Shown: positions 1 through 7,417, numbered from the stretch's first letter. The stretch is DNA of 10,177 bases from an uncultured Helicobacter sp. (GCA_944325475.1 CALVAF010000175.1:1-10177), one strand, 5' to 3'. Program-made: numbers and translations. The notes: a model not told the origin generated them from the letters alone.

Positions 1-120
1 AAGCTTACTTGTCGCCCCATTTCCGGGATAAAAATAAATCCCATCAATCCTGCATTCTTTCTGCAATGCTAACCCAATAGAATACTCTCTACCGCCACTT
101 CCAACGATAACAATTTCCAT
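1..120 (-). CDS. purD: Phosphoribosylamine-glycine ligase (GAR synthetase), N-terminal part, cut by window edge
   Basis: Only the first 40 codons are present; the gene runs leftward out of the window. The protein starts MEIVIVGSGGREYSIGLALQ, matching the N-terminal Rossmann-like motif of PurD (GxGGRE followed by a helix), and contains PGNGAT at residues 33-38, the second conserved PurD motif. PurD joins phosphoribosylamine and glycine with ATP to make glycinamide ribonucleotide, the second step of cytosolic de novo purine synthesis. The start is supported by an AAAGGG ribosome binding site about 9 nt upstream (near 130-135). A structured RNA lies upstream on the same strand, so purD is probably expressed at least partly by read-through from that RNA's promoter. 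The identification rests on the two motifs and on the known purD position of this RNA class; the rest of the enzyme cannot be checked here. Confidence 0.88.
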   Translation of the reverse strand, partial: MEIVIVGSGGREYSIGLALQKECRIDGIYFYPGNGATSKL

Positions 121-181
121 ATTTCACAGCCCTTTATTTTAATTTTTACAATGCCTAAAAGCCTTAGAAATTACAAAAACT

Positions 182-378
182 AAAAACCCAAGTGAGCGTT
201 TATAATTGTGTAAGCCCTAAAAGTTAAGGATTCTAGCCACAAGTTTTTTATTAGGCGGCAGATTCTCGTCTCAACTTAAGAGACTAATAGCGAAAACACC
301 ATCACACAAAAAAATCTATGCAACCAGCAATATTATATGTGTTGGACTCCAAAAAATAAAATCACGTCCCACTCAGGC
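182..378 (-). ncRNA. ssrS: Probable 6S RNA / 'purD RNA motif' upstream of purD
   Basis: The purD leader folds on the minus strand into one long interrupted hairpin. The closing stem pairs CCTGAGTG (370-377) with CACTTGGG (187-194), 8 pairs including two G-U. It continues with CGT (364-366) against ACG (197-199), then GAGTCC (344-349) against GGGCTT (212-217). The upper arm pairs GTTTT (293-297) with AAAAC (243-247) and TATTAG (284-289) with CTAATA (249-254), capped by GTCTC/GAGAC (280-284 with 268-272; base 284 can pair in either helix). Large internal loops separate the stems, as in 6S RNA. The 3' side ends in GGG followed by two T5 tracts (175-186), which could terminate or attenuate transcription. 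A motif named purD was described upstream of purD in epsilonproteobacteria and, as I recall, later equated with their 6S RNA, which binds housekeeping RNA polymerase. Ends are approximate (about +-5 nt) and pairing was done by eye; the 6S assignment depends on context and overall shape. Confidence 0.72.
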
Positions 379-384
379 AGTAAA

Positions 385-390
385 ATTATA
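385..390 (-). promoter_or_regulatory. -10 box (TATAAT) for the 6S-like RNA and purD
   Basis: A perfect TATAAT on the minus strand sits 7 nt before a G at 378, which is the first base of the RNA whose closing stem begins at 377. This agreement between promoter spacing and fold is why this box was preferred over the internal TATAAT at 332-337. The upstream sequence is T-rich, without a clear -35, as is usual for Helicobacter vegetative promoters. Confidence 0.6.
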
Positions 391-490
391 AAATATCGTA
401 ACTAAAAGTAGCTTTTAATTTTTAATAATTAACGACAAAATTAGTATTTTTTTGGCAAAATACCGCTATTTAAGTTTTTAGGAGAACATT

Positions 491-988
491 ATGATAAAGA
501 AAATCTTTGCCTCTACCCTCTTAAGTCTTAGCCTACTTAACGCTAATGAATGCGTCTGTTTTGAGTTAAAAGGAGAATTTGGAGAAGAAATTAAGGCAAT
601 TTTAAAAAAATATTCCAAGAATTTAGGCTCTAAAGATATTCAAGTGATAAGGGAAGATGCAGATTTAACGACTCAAGAAAGAAGCTTTTTAGAAAGCCTC
701 ATTGGCACAGGTAAGGTCACACCCTCTAGCAAACAAGCCAATCTTGAAAAGGGCAAAAAACTCTATGAACGCGATTGTGCAAGCTGTCATGGAGAAAAGG
801 GCGAAATTTCCGTAGCCAAACAAGCCCCCATTAACACTTGGAAAGCCCAAGACATTGTCAATGAGATTAAAAGCTATCAAAACCAGAGCTTCCAAGGACA
901 ATCTCGCTTTGTAAAAAATCAAATTGCCCAACGATACACCAAAAAAGATATGGAAGATGTTGGGGCTTATGTAGAGAGCTTGAGATAA
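491..988 (+). CDS. Periplasmic monoheme c-type cytochrome (class I-like)
   Basis: The 165-residue protein begins with a signal peptide (MIKK, then a hydrophobic stretch to about residue 17, probable cleavage near A18). Its single heme-attachment motif is CASCH at residues 96-100. The C-terminal end KKDMEDVGAYVESLR resembles the last helix of class I cytochromes c, which packs on the heme. The probable role is periplasmic electron transfer; the partner is unknown. Residues about 20-80 form an N-terminal extension, rich in charged residues, that I do not recognise; it contains Cys21 and Cys23 as a CxC pair. There is no other histidine, and the only internal methionine is M154 in the final helix, so the usual distal methionine ligand is not evident. 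The start has an AGGAG site at 480-484, 6 nt from the ATG. The gene is divergent from purD and ends 11 bp from the convergent symporter gene. No confident promoter was found in 391-480. Confidence 0.82.
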   Translation: MIKKIFASTLLSLSLLNANECVCFELKGEFGEEIKAILKKYSKNLGSKDIQVIREDADLTTQERSFLESLIGTGKVTPSSKQANLEKGKKLYERDCASCHGEKGEISVAKQAPINTWKAQDIVNEIKSYQNQSFQGQSRFVKNQIAQRYTKKDMEDVGAYVESLR

Positions 989-999
989 CCTCTAGCCCC

Positions 1000-2403
1000 T
1001 TATTTCCAACATTCTGTATTTTGGATTCCCACATCAGCAGCTTTGAATTGCGGATCTTTCCCTGCTTTTCTTTGCTTTTCATAGTCTTTTAGCACCACAA
1101 TTGCGATCTTCCCTAATAGCAAAATCGCCACGATATTAGTTAATGCCATAAGCCCCATAAACACATCAGCTAAATCCCATGCTAAGCCAAAATCAATTTG
1201 TGCACCCAAAAACACCATTATCACTGCGCTGGCACGAAACACATTCAAAGCCATTTTACTTTGAGTGATAAATTTAAAATTAACCTGTGCATAAAAATAA
1301 TTTCCAATCAAAGAAGTAAAAGCAAAAAGCACCACCGCAACACTCACAAAATGCAAGCCAAATGCACCAAAATGCCCCTGCATTACTTTTTGCATAATCA
1401 TCATTCCCTGCAACCCTTCAAGATTTTCTTGCGAACAAAGCACCATAAAAGCCGTTGCTGAGCAAATAATAATTGTATCAATAAACACCGAAAAAGTCTG
1501 CACCATTCCTTGTTTGGCAGGGTGAGTTGTGTGTGCTGCAGCTGCGGCATTAGGCGCAGAACCCATGCCTGCTTCATTAGAAAACAATCCTCGCTTGATT
1601 CCAATTACCATTGCACTTCCTGCAAATCCCCCAAAAATCGCTTCAAAATCAAACGCCTTCTCAAGCACATGCCCAAAAACACTCGGAATCATTTCAATAT
1701 TACTTGCAATTACAATGACTGCAACAATAAAATAACCAATCGCCATAATCGGCACTAGAATGGAGCTAATAATCGCTGAAGATTTGTTTTTGCCACAGAA
1801 AAATCCCACAACTAAAAGCGCAAGCAAAATCCCCATAAAAACTCTAAAATAACCATTTTGAAATGATTCACTCCCCACATAAATTTCAAAAATCGAAGTG
1901 AGCGTGTAAGCCTGTAATCCATTAAATCCATATGCAAAGCATAAAATCAGTGACACTGCAAACACGATTCCAAAAGCCCTAGAACCCAAAGCGCTTTCGA
2001 TATAATAAGCTGGACCCCCTTTATAATTATATTCGCCATCTTTGCGCTTATACACTTGAGCTAATGTACTCTCTACAAACGCACTTGCACCACCTAAAAT
2101 TGCAGTAATCCACATCCAAAATAGCGCACCAACACCACCCATACTAATTGCCACTGAAACCCCAACAATGTTGCCTATCCCAACGCGTGAAGCTGTCGAA
2201 ATCATCAATGCACCAAAGGGTGAAACATGCTCTTCATGGGATTTTTCCCTTAGTATCTTAAAAATCTGTGGCAAAAAGCGAAACTGAATCCCTCTTGTGC
2301 CAAACGTGAAATAAATCCCACAGGCAAGCAATGCAAAAACCAAAATATAGGTATAAAGATAGTCATTAACCCAACCAAAAAACAAACTAAAAAATTCTGT
2401 CAT
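1000..2403 (-). CDS. Sodium:alanine/glycine symporter, AGCS family
   Basis: The 467-residue integral membrane protein has about ten or eleven hydrophobic segments and the usual AGCS length. Family hallmarks are SRVGIGNIVGVSVAISMGG at residues 72-90, followed by GALFWMW (92-98) and the E111-containing helix with LAQVYK (114-119); GGPAYYIE (129-136); and GIKRGLFSNEAGMGSAPNAA (268-287) followed by HPAKQG (294-299). AGCS proteins use the sodium gradient to import alanine, glycine or related small amino acids across the inner membrane; the exact substrate cannot be read from sequence. Older annotations call such genes dagA or alsT. The start is well placed: AAGGAG at 2409-2414 lies 5 nt before the ATG. 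Possible -10 boxes are TAAGAT (2434-2439) and TATAAA (2457-2462), neither compelling. The gene is monocistronic as far as visible and converges on the cytochrome gene, with no hairpin terminator in the 11-bp gap. Confidence 0.93.
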   Translation of the reverse strand: MTEFFSLFFGWVNDYLYTYILVFALLACGIYFTFGTRGIQFRFLPQIFKILREKSHEEHVSPFGALMISTASRVGIGNIVGVSVAISMGGVGALFWMWITAILGGASAFVESTLAQVYKRKDGEYNYKGGPAYYIESALGSRAFGIVFAVSLILCFAYGFNGLQAYTLTSIFEIYVGSESFQNGYFRVFMGILLALLVVGFFCGKNKSSAIISSILVPIMAIGYFIVAVIVIASNIEMIPSVFGHVLEKAFDFEAIFGGFAGSAMVIGIKRGLFSNEAGMGSAPNAAAAAHTTHPAKQGMVQTFSVFIDTIIICSATAFMVLCSQENLEGLQGMMIMQKVMQGHFGAFGLHFVSVAVVLFAFTSLIGNYFYAQVNFKFITQSKMALNVFRASAVIMVFLGAQIDFGLAWDLADVFMGLMALTNIVAILLLGKIAIVVLKDYEKQRKAGKDPQFKAADVGIQNTECWK

Positions 2404-2539
2404 AAATACTCCTTAAAATCATTAATAGCCAAAATCTTACCAAAATTTAATGATGCTTTATAGTTTTTGAGTAAAAATTCCTAATACTGCAATTCCTTTG
2501 AAAAATTTTGAAACAAAAAACACAAAAAGGAAATATCCC

Positions 2540-3129
2540 TCAATCCTTCAACAACTTATCACTGATATAATTTTTTGCTTTTACCAAATCAATCACACCT
2601 ATCTCTCTCCCACCAAATAGCAAAGCTCCTAAAGACTAAGTATCTTCTAAAAAATTTGCTGATTTTACATAATTAATCTCACTTAGAATCTCTAGCCTCG
2701 ACTTAGAGAATAAAACACCTCTAATCAAGACACTCTTGACTAAAATCATCATCATGCCCCTAAAAATAATAACAATTAAGAAACTCCAATGAAGGCTTCC
2801 AAATTAATAAAAAAGCACCCTCTTCTCTTATATAACCCATTAACTTTTCAATACATGTTATTTTACCCAACACCCCATTAAGTCGCCCCGCTGCAAAATA
2901 AACAAATATCATGCATTAACAAAGCATTAAATTTAGATTTAAAGTCTTTGAAATCTTGATAAATTCATACTTAAAGAATCTCTGTGGCAACCCCCAAACA
3001 TTTCTACTAGCTTATTACCAACAAAAGCTATTTGTTGAAGAATTTTGGGTTTAATGAGATATTTAGTTTGAAATGATTTTATTGACGCATTTTTAAAAAA
3101 TCCTCTAAAGCTTGATGCAAACTATCCAT
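2540..3129 (-). pseudogene. Possible decayed minus-strand gene(s), family not recognised
   Basis: No intact gene lies between the symporter and the ABC-F gene. The minus strand has several longer open stretches. An ATG at 3129 with an AAGGTG-type site opens MDSLHQALEDFLKMRQ and stops at 3079. One extra T in the T6 run at 3095-3100 would join its first 11 codons to a second open frame (2939-3121, 60 codons before TAA) that contains NKLVEMFGGCHRDSL. A third stretch, 2760-2912, gives 50 codons from an ATG (MIFVYFAAGRLNGVLGKITC at its start). A fourth, 2540-2755, gives 39 codons, an in-frame TAG at 2636-2638, then 31 more codons ending in ISDKLLKD. The products look protein-like, and fragments in one orientation suggest frameshift decay, but in AT-rich sequence one run of about 50 open codons by chance is not surprising. 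I recognise no family. The stretch 2415-2539 holds only the symporter leader. Confidence 0.3.
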
Positions 3130-3146
3130 AAAGCACCTTAGCTACC

Positions 3147-4742
3147 TTATTCCAAGCCCTCTGAGGCGAGATATTCCTCATAGCTTCCGCGGAAATCTAT
3201 GACTTCATTATTATCTTTAAACTCAATAATACGATTTGCAAAGGCATCAATGAGTTCCCTATCATGACTCACACAAATCACATTGCCACCATATTTATAA
3301 AGTGCCTCACCCAACGCAATAATTGCTTCTAAATCCAAATGGTTCGTCGGCTCATCAAGCACCAAAAAATTTCCCCCCTCAAGCATGAGTTTGCTAAGCA
3401 TAATACGATGCTTCTCGCCACCACTTAGCGACCCGACACTTTTTTCCTGCTCTTCTCCGCTAAAAAGCATTCTGCCTAACGCATTGCGTATCTCCGCGGC
3501 TTCTCTTTTTTTATCAAACCTACGCAAATACTCATAGAGTGTTTCCTCTCCCTTAATCACTTCGGTGGTGTTTTGGGGAAAATACCCTCTCTCAATCGTC
3601 ACCCCCCATTTAATCACGCCACTTTGAGGCTTGAGATTTTCACAAATTAGCTCACAAAAGGTGCTTTTACCAACCCCCCTTCTGCCAATAAGAGCGATTT
3701 TATCACCGGGTAAAATATCAAGCGATAAATCTTTTAACACGCACAAATCCCCATAACTAAAATTTAGCTTTTCTATATTTAAGGCTTCATTGCCCATTTG
3801 GCGATTCACCCTAAAAACAATACTAGGATCCCTGCGACTAGAAACTTCTAGGGCTTGAATATCAAGTTTTTCTAGTTGTTTTTGACGGCTTGTGGCTTGT
3901 TTTGCCTTAGAGGCATTTGCTGAAAAACGTGCGATAAAGGATTCTAACTCCTCTTTTTCTTTAAGTTTTTTATTCCGCTCAGCCTCTTGCTGCTTTGCAA
4001 TCAAAGTAGAAGCAATATACCAATCATCATAATTCCCGCTAAACTCTCTCACACTCCTAAAATCCAAATCCAAAATATGCGTGCAAACGCTATTTAGAAA
4101 ATGCCTATCATGGCTAATCACCACCAAAGTCCCCTCATGCCGCCTTAGCTGCTCCTCAAGGTAGCTAATTGCCCTTAAATCAAGGTTGTTTGTCGGCTCA
4201 TCTAAAAATAAAATATCAGGCTTAGGAAACAGCACTTGTGCTAAAAGCACCTTAAACTTATCTCCACCAGTAAGCGTTTTCATAAGCTCTTGATGAATCT
4301 TAGCAGAGAATCCTAAATCTTCTAAAATCTTTTCAATCTGCACATCATATTCATAAGTAGGATCCTCTTCAGCACAAACCATCTCTAGCTCACCTAGACG
4401 CTCATTGACCTCATCACTAAAGTCCCCCGCCTCATAAAGCTTTTCCTTTTCTTTCACCGCATCATAAAGCCGTTTATTCCCATAAAGCACGCAATCTTTA
4501 ATGCTAAATTCCTCAAAGGCAAATTGATTCTGCCCCAAAACCCCAAGTCTCGCCCCACTCTCAAAAGCAATATCCCCACTACTTGGCTCAATCTCACCAC
4601 TTAAGATTTTCAAAAAAGTCGATTTTCCCGCACCATTTGCCCCAATAAACCCATATCGCTTACCCTTATCTAGCTTTAAATTCACATTTTCAAAAAGTTT
4701 TTTTGTCGCATAATGCATTGAAAGTCCAGTAACTTGAACCAT
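3147..4742 (-). CDS. ABC-F family ATPase, YbiT-like, ribosome-associated
   Basis: The 531-residue soluble protein has two ABC ATPase domains in one chain and no membrane segment. Domain 1 has Walker A GANGAGKS (34-41), signature LTGGDK (157-162), Walker B ILFLDEPTNNLDL (177-189) and switch SHDRHF (210-215). A charged linker of about residues 245-305, with the KAKQATSRQKQL pattern, is the P-site tRNA-interaction motif typical of ABC-F proteins. Domain 2 has Walker A GRRGVGKS (353-360), signature LSGGEKHR (439-446), Walker B LVLDEPTNHLDLEA (460-473) and SHDREL (492-497). ABC-F proteins bind the ribosomal E site and act in translation or, in some subfamilies, antibiotic resistance. The acidic loop within domain 1 (about 95-135) and overall length fit the YbiT group best. 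The domain 2 P-loop has Arg where most relatives have Asn (GxNGxGK); the catalytic Lys and Ser remain. The start has AAGGA at 4748-4752, 5 nt from the ATG. It follows uvrB after 52 bp with its own -10 box. Confidence 0.93.
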   Translation of the reverse strand: MVQVTGLSMHYATKKLFENVNLKLDKGKRYGFIGANGAGKSTFLKILSGEIEPSSGDIAFESGARLGVLGQNQFAFEEFSIKDCVLYGNKRLYDAVKEKEKLYEAGDFSDEVNERLGELEMVCAEEDPTYEYDVQIEKILEDLGFSAKIHQELMKTLTGGDKFKVLLAQVLFPKPDILFLDEPTNNLDLRAISYLEEQLRRHEGTLVVISHDRHFLNSVCTHILDLDFRSVREFSGNYDDWYIASTLIAKQQEAERNKKLKEKEELESFIARFSANASKAKQATSRQKQLEKLDIQALEVSSRRDPSIVFRVNRQMGNEALNIEKLNFSYGDLCVLKDLSLDILPGDKIALIGRRGVGKSTFCELICENLKPQSGVIKWGVTIERGYFPQNTTEVIKGEETLYEYLRRFDKKREAAEIRNALGRMLFSGEEQEKSVGSLSGGEKHRIMLSKLMLEGGNFLVLDEPTNHLDLEAIIALGEALYKYGGNVICVSHDRELIDAFANRIIEFKDNNEVIDFRGSYEEYLASEGLE

Positions 4743-4768
4743 ACAAATCCTTAGCTTAAAATCTCAAA

Positions 4769-4774
4769 ATTATA
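4769..4774 (-). promoter_or_regulatory. -10 box (TATAAT) for the ABC-F gene
   Basis: A perfect TATAAT on the minus strand, preceded by a T-rich stretch, lies in the 52-bp gap between the uvrB stop and the ABC-F start. The expected transcription start is near 4762, giving a leader of about 20 nt. This allows ABC-F expression independent of uvrB. No terminator hairpin is visible in the gap, so read-through from uvrB is also possible. Confidence 0.5.
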
Positions 4775-4794
4775 AAAAAATCTTTCTTAAATCC

Positions 4795-6771
4795 TTATAG
4801 ATTCCGCATTTTTGCAATCTCATCTCTAAGCCGTGCTGCTTCCTCAAAATCAAGCCTTTTAGCTGCCTCATGCATTTTTTTAGTAAGCTCTTTAGTGAGC
4901 TTCTCTCGCTCCATTTTTGGCATTTTCTCTTTCTTTTTAGCCCTTTCATAGAGCATTCCCAAATCTTGATTCTTGAGATTTTCATCAAGTTTTCTTGAAA
5001 CGCTTTGTGGCGTGATATTATGGGCTTTGTTAAAGGCTTCTTGTTTGCCTCGCCGATAGTCTGTAACCTCCATAGCTTTTTTAAGCGAAGGTGTGATTTT
5101 ATCGGCAAATAACAAAACCCTACCATGGACATTACGTGCAGCACGTCCCATAGTCTGAATCAAACTTGTCTCACTACGCAAAAATCCCTCTTTGTCCGCG
5201 TCCAAAATCGCCACTAAAGACACTTCAGGCAAATCTAACCCTTCTCGCAAAAGATTGATTCCCACCAAAATATCAAACTCCCCAACCCTAAGCCCTCGAA
5301 TGATTTGATTGCGTTCAATCGCATCAATTTCAGAGTGCATATACCGCACCTTTAACCCCAAATCGCTATAATACCGCGTCAGCTCTTCTGCCATTTTTTT
5401 AGTCAATGCCGTTACGAGCACCCTCTCACCCTTTGCAATCACCTTTTTTGCCTCATCATAAAGCACCTCAACTTGATTCTCCACTCCCAAAACCTCATAA
5501 AGCGGGTCTAGCAGTCCTGTTGGGCGGATAAGCTGTTCTGCAATGTGATTCCCACTTAACTCCAATTCCTTTTGTGCTGGGGTTGCAGAGACAAAGAGGA
5601 AATGCGAGGCTTTATGGATAAACTCCTCATATTTCAAAGGGCGATTATCCAACGCACTAGGCAAACGGAATCCATATTCCACAAGCACTTCCTTGCGACT
5701 TCTATCGCCTGCATACATTCCCCCAAATTGCGGCAAACTCACATGCGATTCATCAACAATGAGCAAATAAGGCTTGTTTTTTTGCGCAAAATAATCTAGC
5801 AGCGAATAAGGTGTCTCACCGGGAGCTTTGCCCGTCAAATGCCGCGCATAATTCTCAATACCTTTGCAAATCCCTGTGGATTCTATCATCTCTAAATCAA
5901 ACTCTGTACGGGATTTTAGCCGCTCATACTCCACCATTTTATTTTCTTTTTTAAAAAAATTTAAGCGCTCTGCAAGCTCTTTTTCAATGCTCTTGATTGC
6001 CACTTTTAGCCTATCAGCCCCGACAATAAAAGGATTTGCCGCATAAAGCACAAAAGATTCTAAAGTTTTTAGAGGCTTTTTATCAATGCTCTCTAAAAGT
6101 ATAATTTTCTCTAGCTCATCTCCAAAAAACTCTAGCCGCACCACCTCATCTTCACTATATGCCGGATAAATATCCACCACCTCGCCATTAACGCGAAAAT
6201 CCCCCCTATCAAAAAAGGAATCATTTCGTTTATAGCCCATTTCTACAAGCCGAAACAACATTTGCCTTTGATTATAGCTACTCCCCACTTCAAACTTCTC
6301 TATCATCTCCAAATATTCCTTTGGATTCCCCAAACCATAGTTTGCCGAAACACTGGCTACCACAATGGTATCATCATAGGCTAAAAGTGAGGTTGTCGCA
6401 CTCAATCGCAATCTCTCTAACTCTTCATTAATACTCGAATCTTTTTCGATAAACAAATCCTGCCGCGGAATATACGCTTCTGGCTGGTAATAATCAAAAT
6501 GTGAGATGAAATACTCCACATGATTTTTAGAAAAAAATCCTTTAAACTCGCTAAAAAGCTGTGCTGCTAGGGTTTTATTATGCGTCATTATGAGCGTTGG
6601 CATTTGAAGTTCTTGAATAATGTGCGCCATTGAAAAGGTCTTCCCACTGCCTGTAACGCCAATTAAAGTTTGGTATTGCGAGCCACCTTTGATAAACCCA
6701 TTTAACTTTTCTATGGCTTGTGGCTGGTCCCCTGCTGGCTTATAAGGCGAGTTCAAGACAAATTTTTGCAT
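4795..6771 (-). CDS. uvrB: Excinuclease ABC subunit B (UvrB)
   Basis: UvrB verifies DNA damage handed over by UvrA and recruits UvrC in cytosolic nucleotide excision repair. The 658-residue protein carries the full set of motifs: SPYKPAGDQPQAI (8-20), Walker A GVTGSGKT (38-45), the Tyr-rich beta-hairpin around YFISHFDYYQPEAYIPRQD (87-105) that clamps one DNA strand, DESH (340-343), SATPAQ (395-400), LREGLDLPEVSLVAI (508-522) and QTMGRAARN (539-547). The C-terminal UVR domain, about 623-656, binds UvrC. A longer reading from an ATG at 6858 would add 29 residues that UvrB lacks. The start at 6771 is preferred because it gives the family's MQKFVLNSPY-type N-terminus, has AAGGA upstream (near 6782-6786), and because the probable -10 box at 6832-6837 lies inside the longer reading. 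The downstream neighbour is the ABC-F gene. Confidence 0.97.
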   Translation of the reverse strand: MQKFVLNSPYKPAGDQPQAIEKLNGFIKGGSQYQTLIGVTGSGKTFSMAHIIQELQMPTLIMTHNKTLAAQLFSEFKGFFSKNHVEYFISHFDYYQPEAYIPRQDLFIEKDSSINEELERLRLSATTSLLAYDDTIVVASVSANYGLGNPKEYLEMIEKFEVGSSYNQRQMLFRLVEMGYKRNDSFFDRGDFRVNGEVVDIYPAYSEDEVVRLEFFGDELEKIILLESIDKKPLKTLESFVLYAANPFIVGADRLKVAIKSIEKELAERLNFFKKENKMVEYERLKSRTEFDLEMIESTGICKGIENYARHLTGKAPGETPYSLLDYFAQKNKPYLLIVDESHVSLPQFGGMYAGDRSRKEVLVEYGFRLPSALDNRPLKYEEFIHKASHFLFVSATPAQKELELSGNHIAEQLIRPTGLLDPLYEVLGVENQVEVLYDEAKKVIAKGERVLVTALTKKMAEELTRYYSDLGLKVRYMHSEIDAIERNQIIRGLRVGEFDILVGINLLREGLDLPEVSLVAILDADKEGFLRSETSLIQTMGRAARNVHGRVLLFADKITPSLKKAMEVTDYRRGKQEAFNKAHNITPQSVSRKLDENLKNQDLGMLYERAKKKEKMPKMEREKLTKELTKKMHEAAKRLDFEEAARLRDEIAKMRNL

Positions 6772-6831
6772 GGTATTTGCTTCCTTTTTATTTGCGAGAT
6801 TGCTGTGAGATTTACAAAGACTTAATTTGGA

Positions 6832-6837
6832 ATTATA
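6832..6837 (-). promoter_or_regulatory. -10 box (TATAAT) for uvrB
   Basis: A perfect TATAAT on the minus strand, preceded by TTTTTGAT and A/T-rich sequence with no clear -35. The predicted start near 6825 gives a leader of about 54 nt before the ATG at 6771. This position rules against translation from the upstream ATG at 6858. No LexA-like palindrome was seen, in keeping with the lack of a classical SOS system in Helicobacter. Confidence 0.55.
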
Positions 6838-6938
6838 ATCAAAAATTTTAGATTCCAAACAAGATTAGTAAGAATTGGTAAGTAAAAAATGCAAACTTAA
6901 AAATCAAAACCATTTCACTTTTTAAAAGGAGTCACAAT

Positions 6939-7127
6939 ATGCAAAGTCATGCTTGACATCAAAATCATCAGCAATGACAAAAGGTATCCATTTGAGATTT
7001 AAGACATTCCAAACCCTCTAAAATAGCAAAAGCAAAACTTGGAGCTAGCATAATTAGCATTATTGTAGCTACTAAATCATTGTGCTATTTTTACTATATA
7101 AATTCTATTTACTACTTACAAAAATAA
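6939..7127 (+). pseudogene. Short reading frame with strong RBS but three in-frame TGA codons
   Basis: AAGGAG at 6926-6931 sits 7 nt before an ATG, one of the best ribosome binding sites in the window, yet the frame stops after five codons (MQSHA). The same frame has TGA at 6954-6956, 6975-6977 and 6993-6995, then runs open for 43 codons to TAA at 7125-7127. If each TGA stood for Trp (one base from TGG) the product would be a 62-residue protein. It would have a His/Gln-rich start, a basic stretch (SKPSKIAKAK), a hydrophobic stretch LGASIISIIVA (34-44) and a Tyr-rich end. All three interruptions are TGA, although TAA would be the commonest random stop here. A -1 shift after 7127 continues into another 15 open codons. 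It may be a decayed small membrane-protein gene, a very short leader peptide, or chance. No homologue is recognised. Confidence 0.3.
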
Positions 7128-7417
7128 CCAATCAAAGCTCTTTTTCTATTGCTTTAACTATCCTTCCTTAGAATCACAATTTGAATAACCTATATTTTGC
7201 CTTTATGATAGTTGCTTAGGCATCATTGCCCATATCCTTTAAATTACCTTTATATCATCAAAAATCATGGCTTGGATTAAGTTTAGATTAACCCATAAAA
7301 AGGCTTTTTCCTCCAATATCTCCCTTCTAAAATCATTAAAATACTTTTAAAAAAATTATAAAATTTTTATTTTCTTAACAAAAACTCCAAAAAACTTCCC
7401 TAATTTTTAAAAAATAA
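7128..7417. other. AT-rich intergenic stretch, no gene recognised
   Basis: This stretch between the interrupted small reading frame and the promoter of the next unit holds no intact reading frame on either strand. I saw no tRNA, no convincing terminator hairpin and no repeat. The last 80 bases are strongly A/T-rich with T- and A-runs (7330-7410), which could form the upstream part of the promoter at 7418-7426. Confidence 0.6.

Noticed and set aside
332..337. Second perfect TATAAT on the minus strand within the purD leader
   Set aside because: It lies inside the folded RNA. Using it would remove the 5' strand of the closing stem, while the TATAAT at 385-390 places the start exactly at the stem. 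It may be a coincidence of AT-rich sequence.
403..423. Small hairpin TAAAAG-TAG-CTTTTA followed by a T run on the plus strand
   Set aside because: The stem has one G-C pair and a 3-nt loop, too weak for a terminator, and no gene ends just upstream on that strand.
453..466. Sigma-54-like TTGGC...CCGC element upstream of the cytochrome gene
   Set aside because: GG (454-455) and GC (465-466) are separated by 9 nt rather than the required 10, and the -12 half lacks TTGC.
3019..3037. Perfect 7-bp inverted repeat CAACAAA/TTTGTTG
   Set aside because: It is A/T-rich, has no T tract on either side, and lies over 100 bp past the ABC-F stop, so a terminator or operator role is not supported.
4770..5144. 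124-codon minus-strand frame overlapping the 3' end of uvrB, and similar frames antisense to the symporter and priA
   Set aside because: They lie in alternative frames of strongly conserved genes, lack recognisable motifs or ribosome binding sites, and have the basic, low-complexity look of shadow frames.
6772..6858. Upstream ATG that would add 29 residues to UvrB
   Set aside because: The extension has no counterpart in UvrB proteins, and the probable TATAAT of uvrB (6832-6837) lies inside it. The ATG at 6771 has a ribosome binding site and gives the family's usual N-terminus and length.
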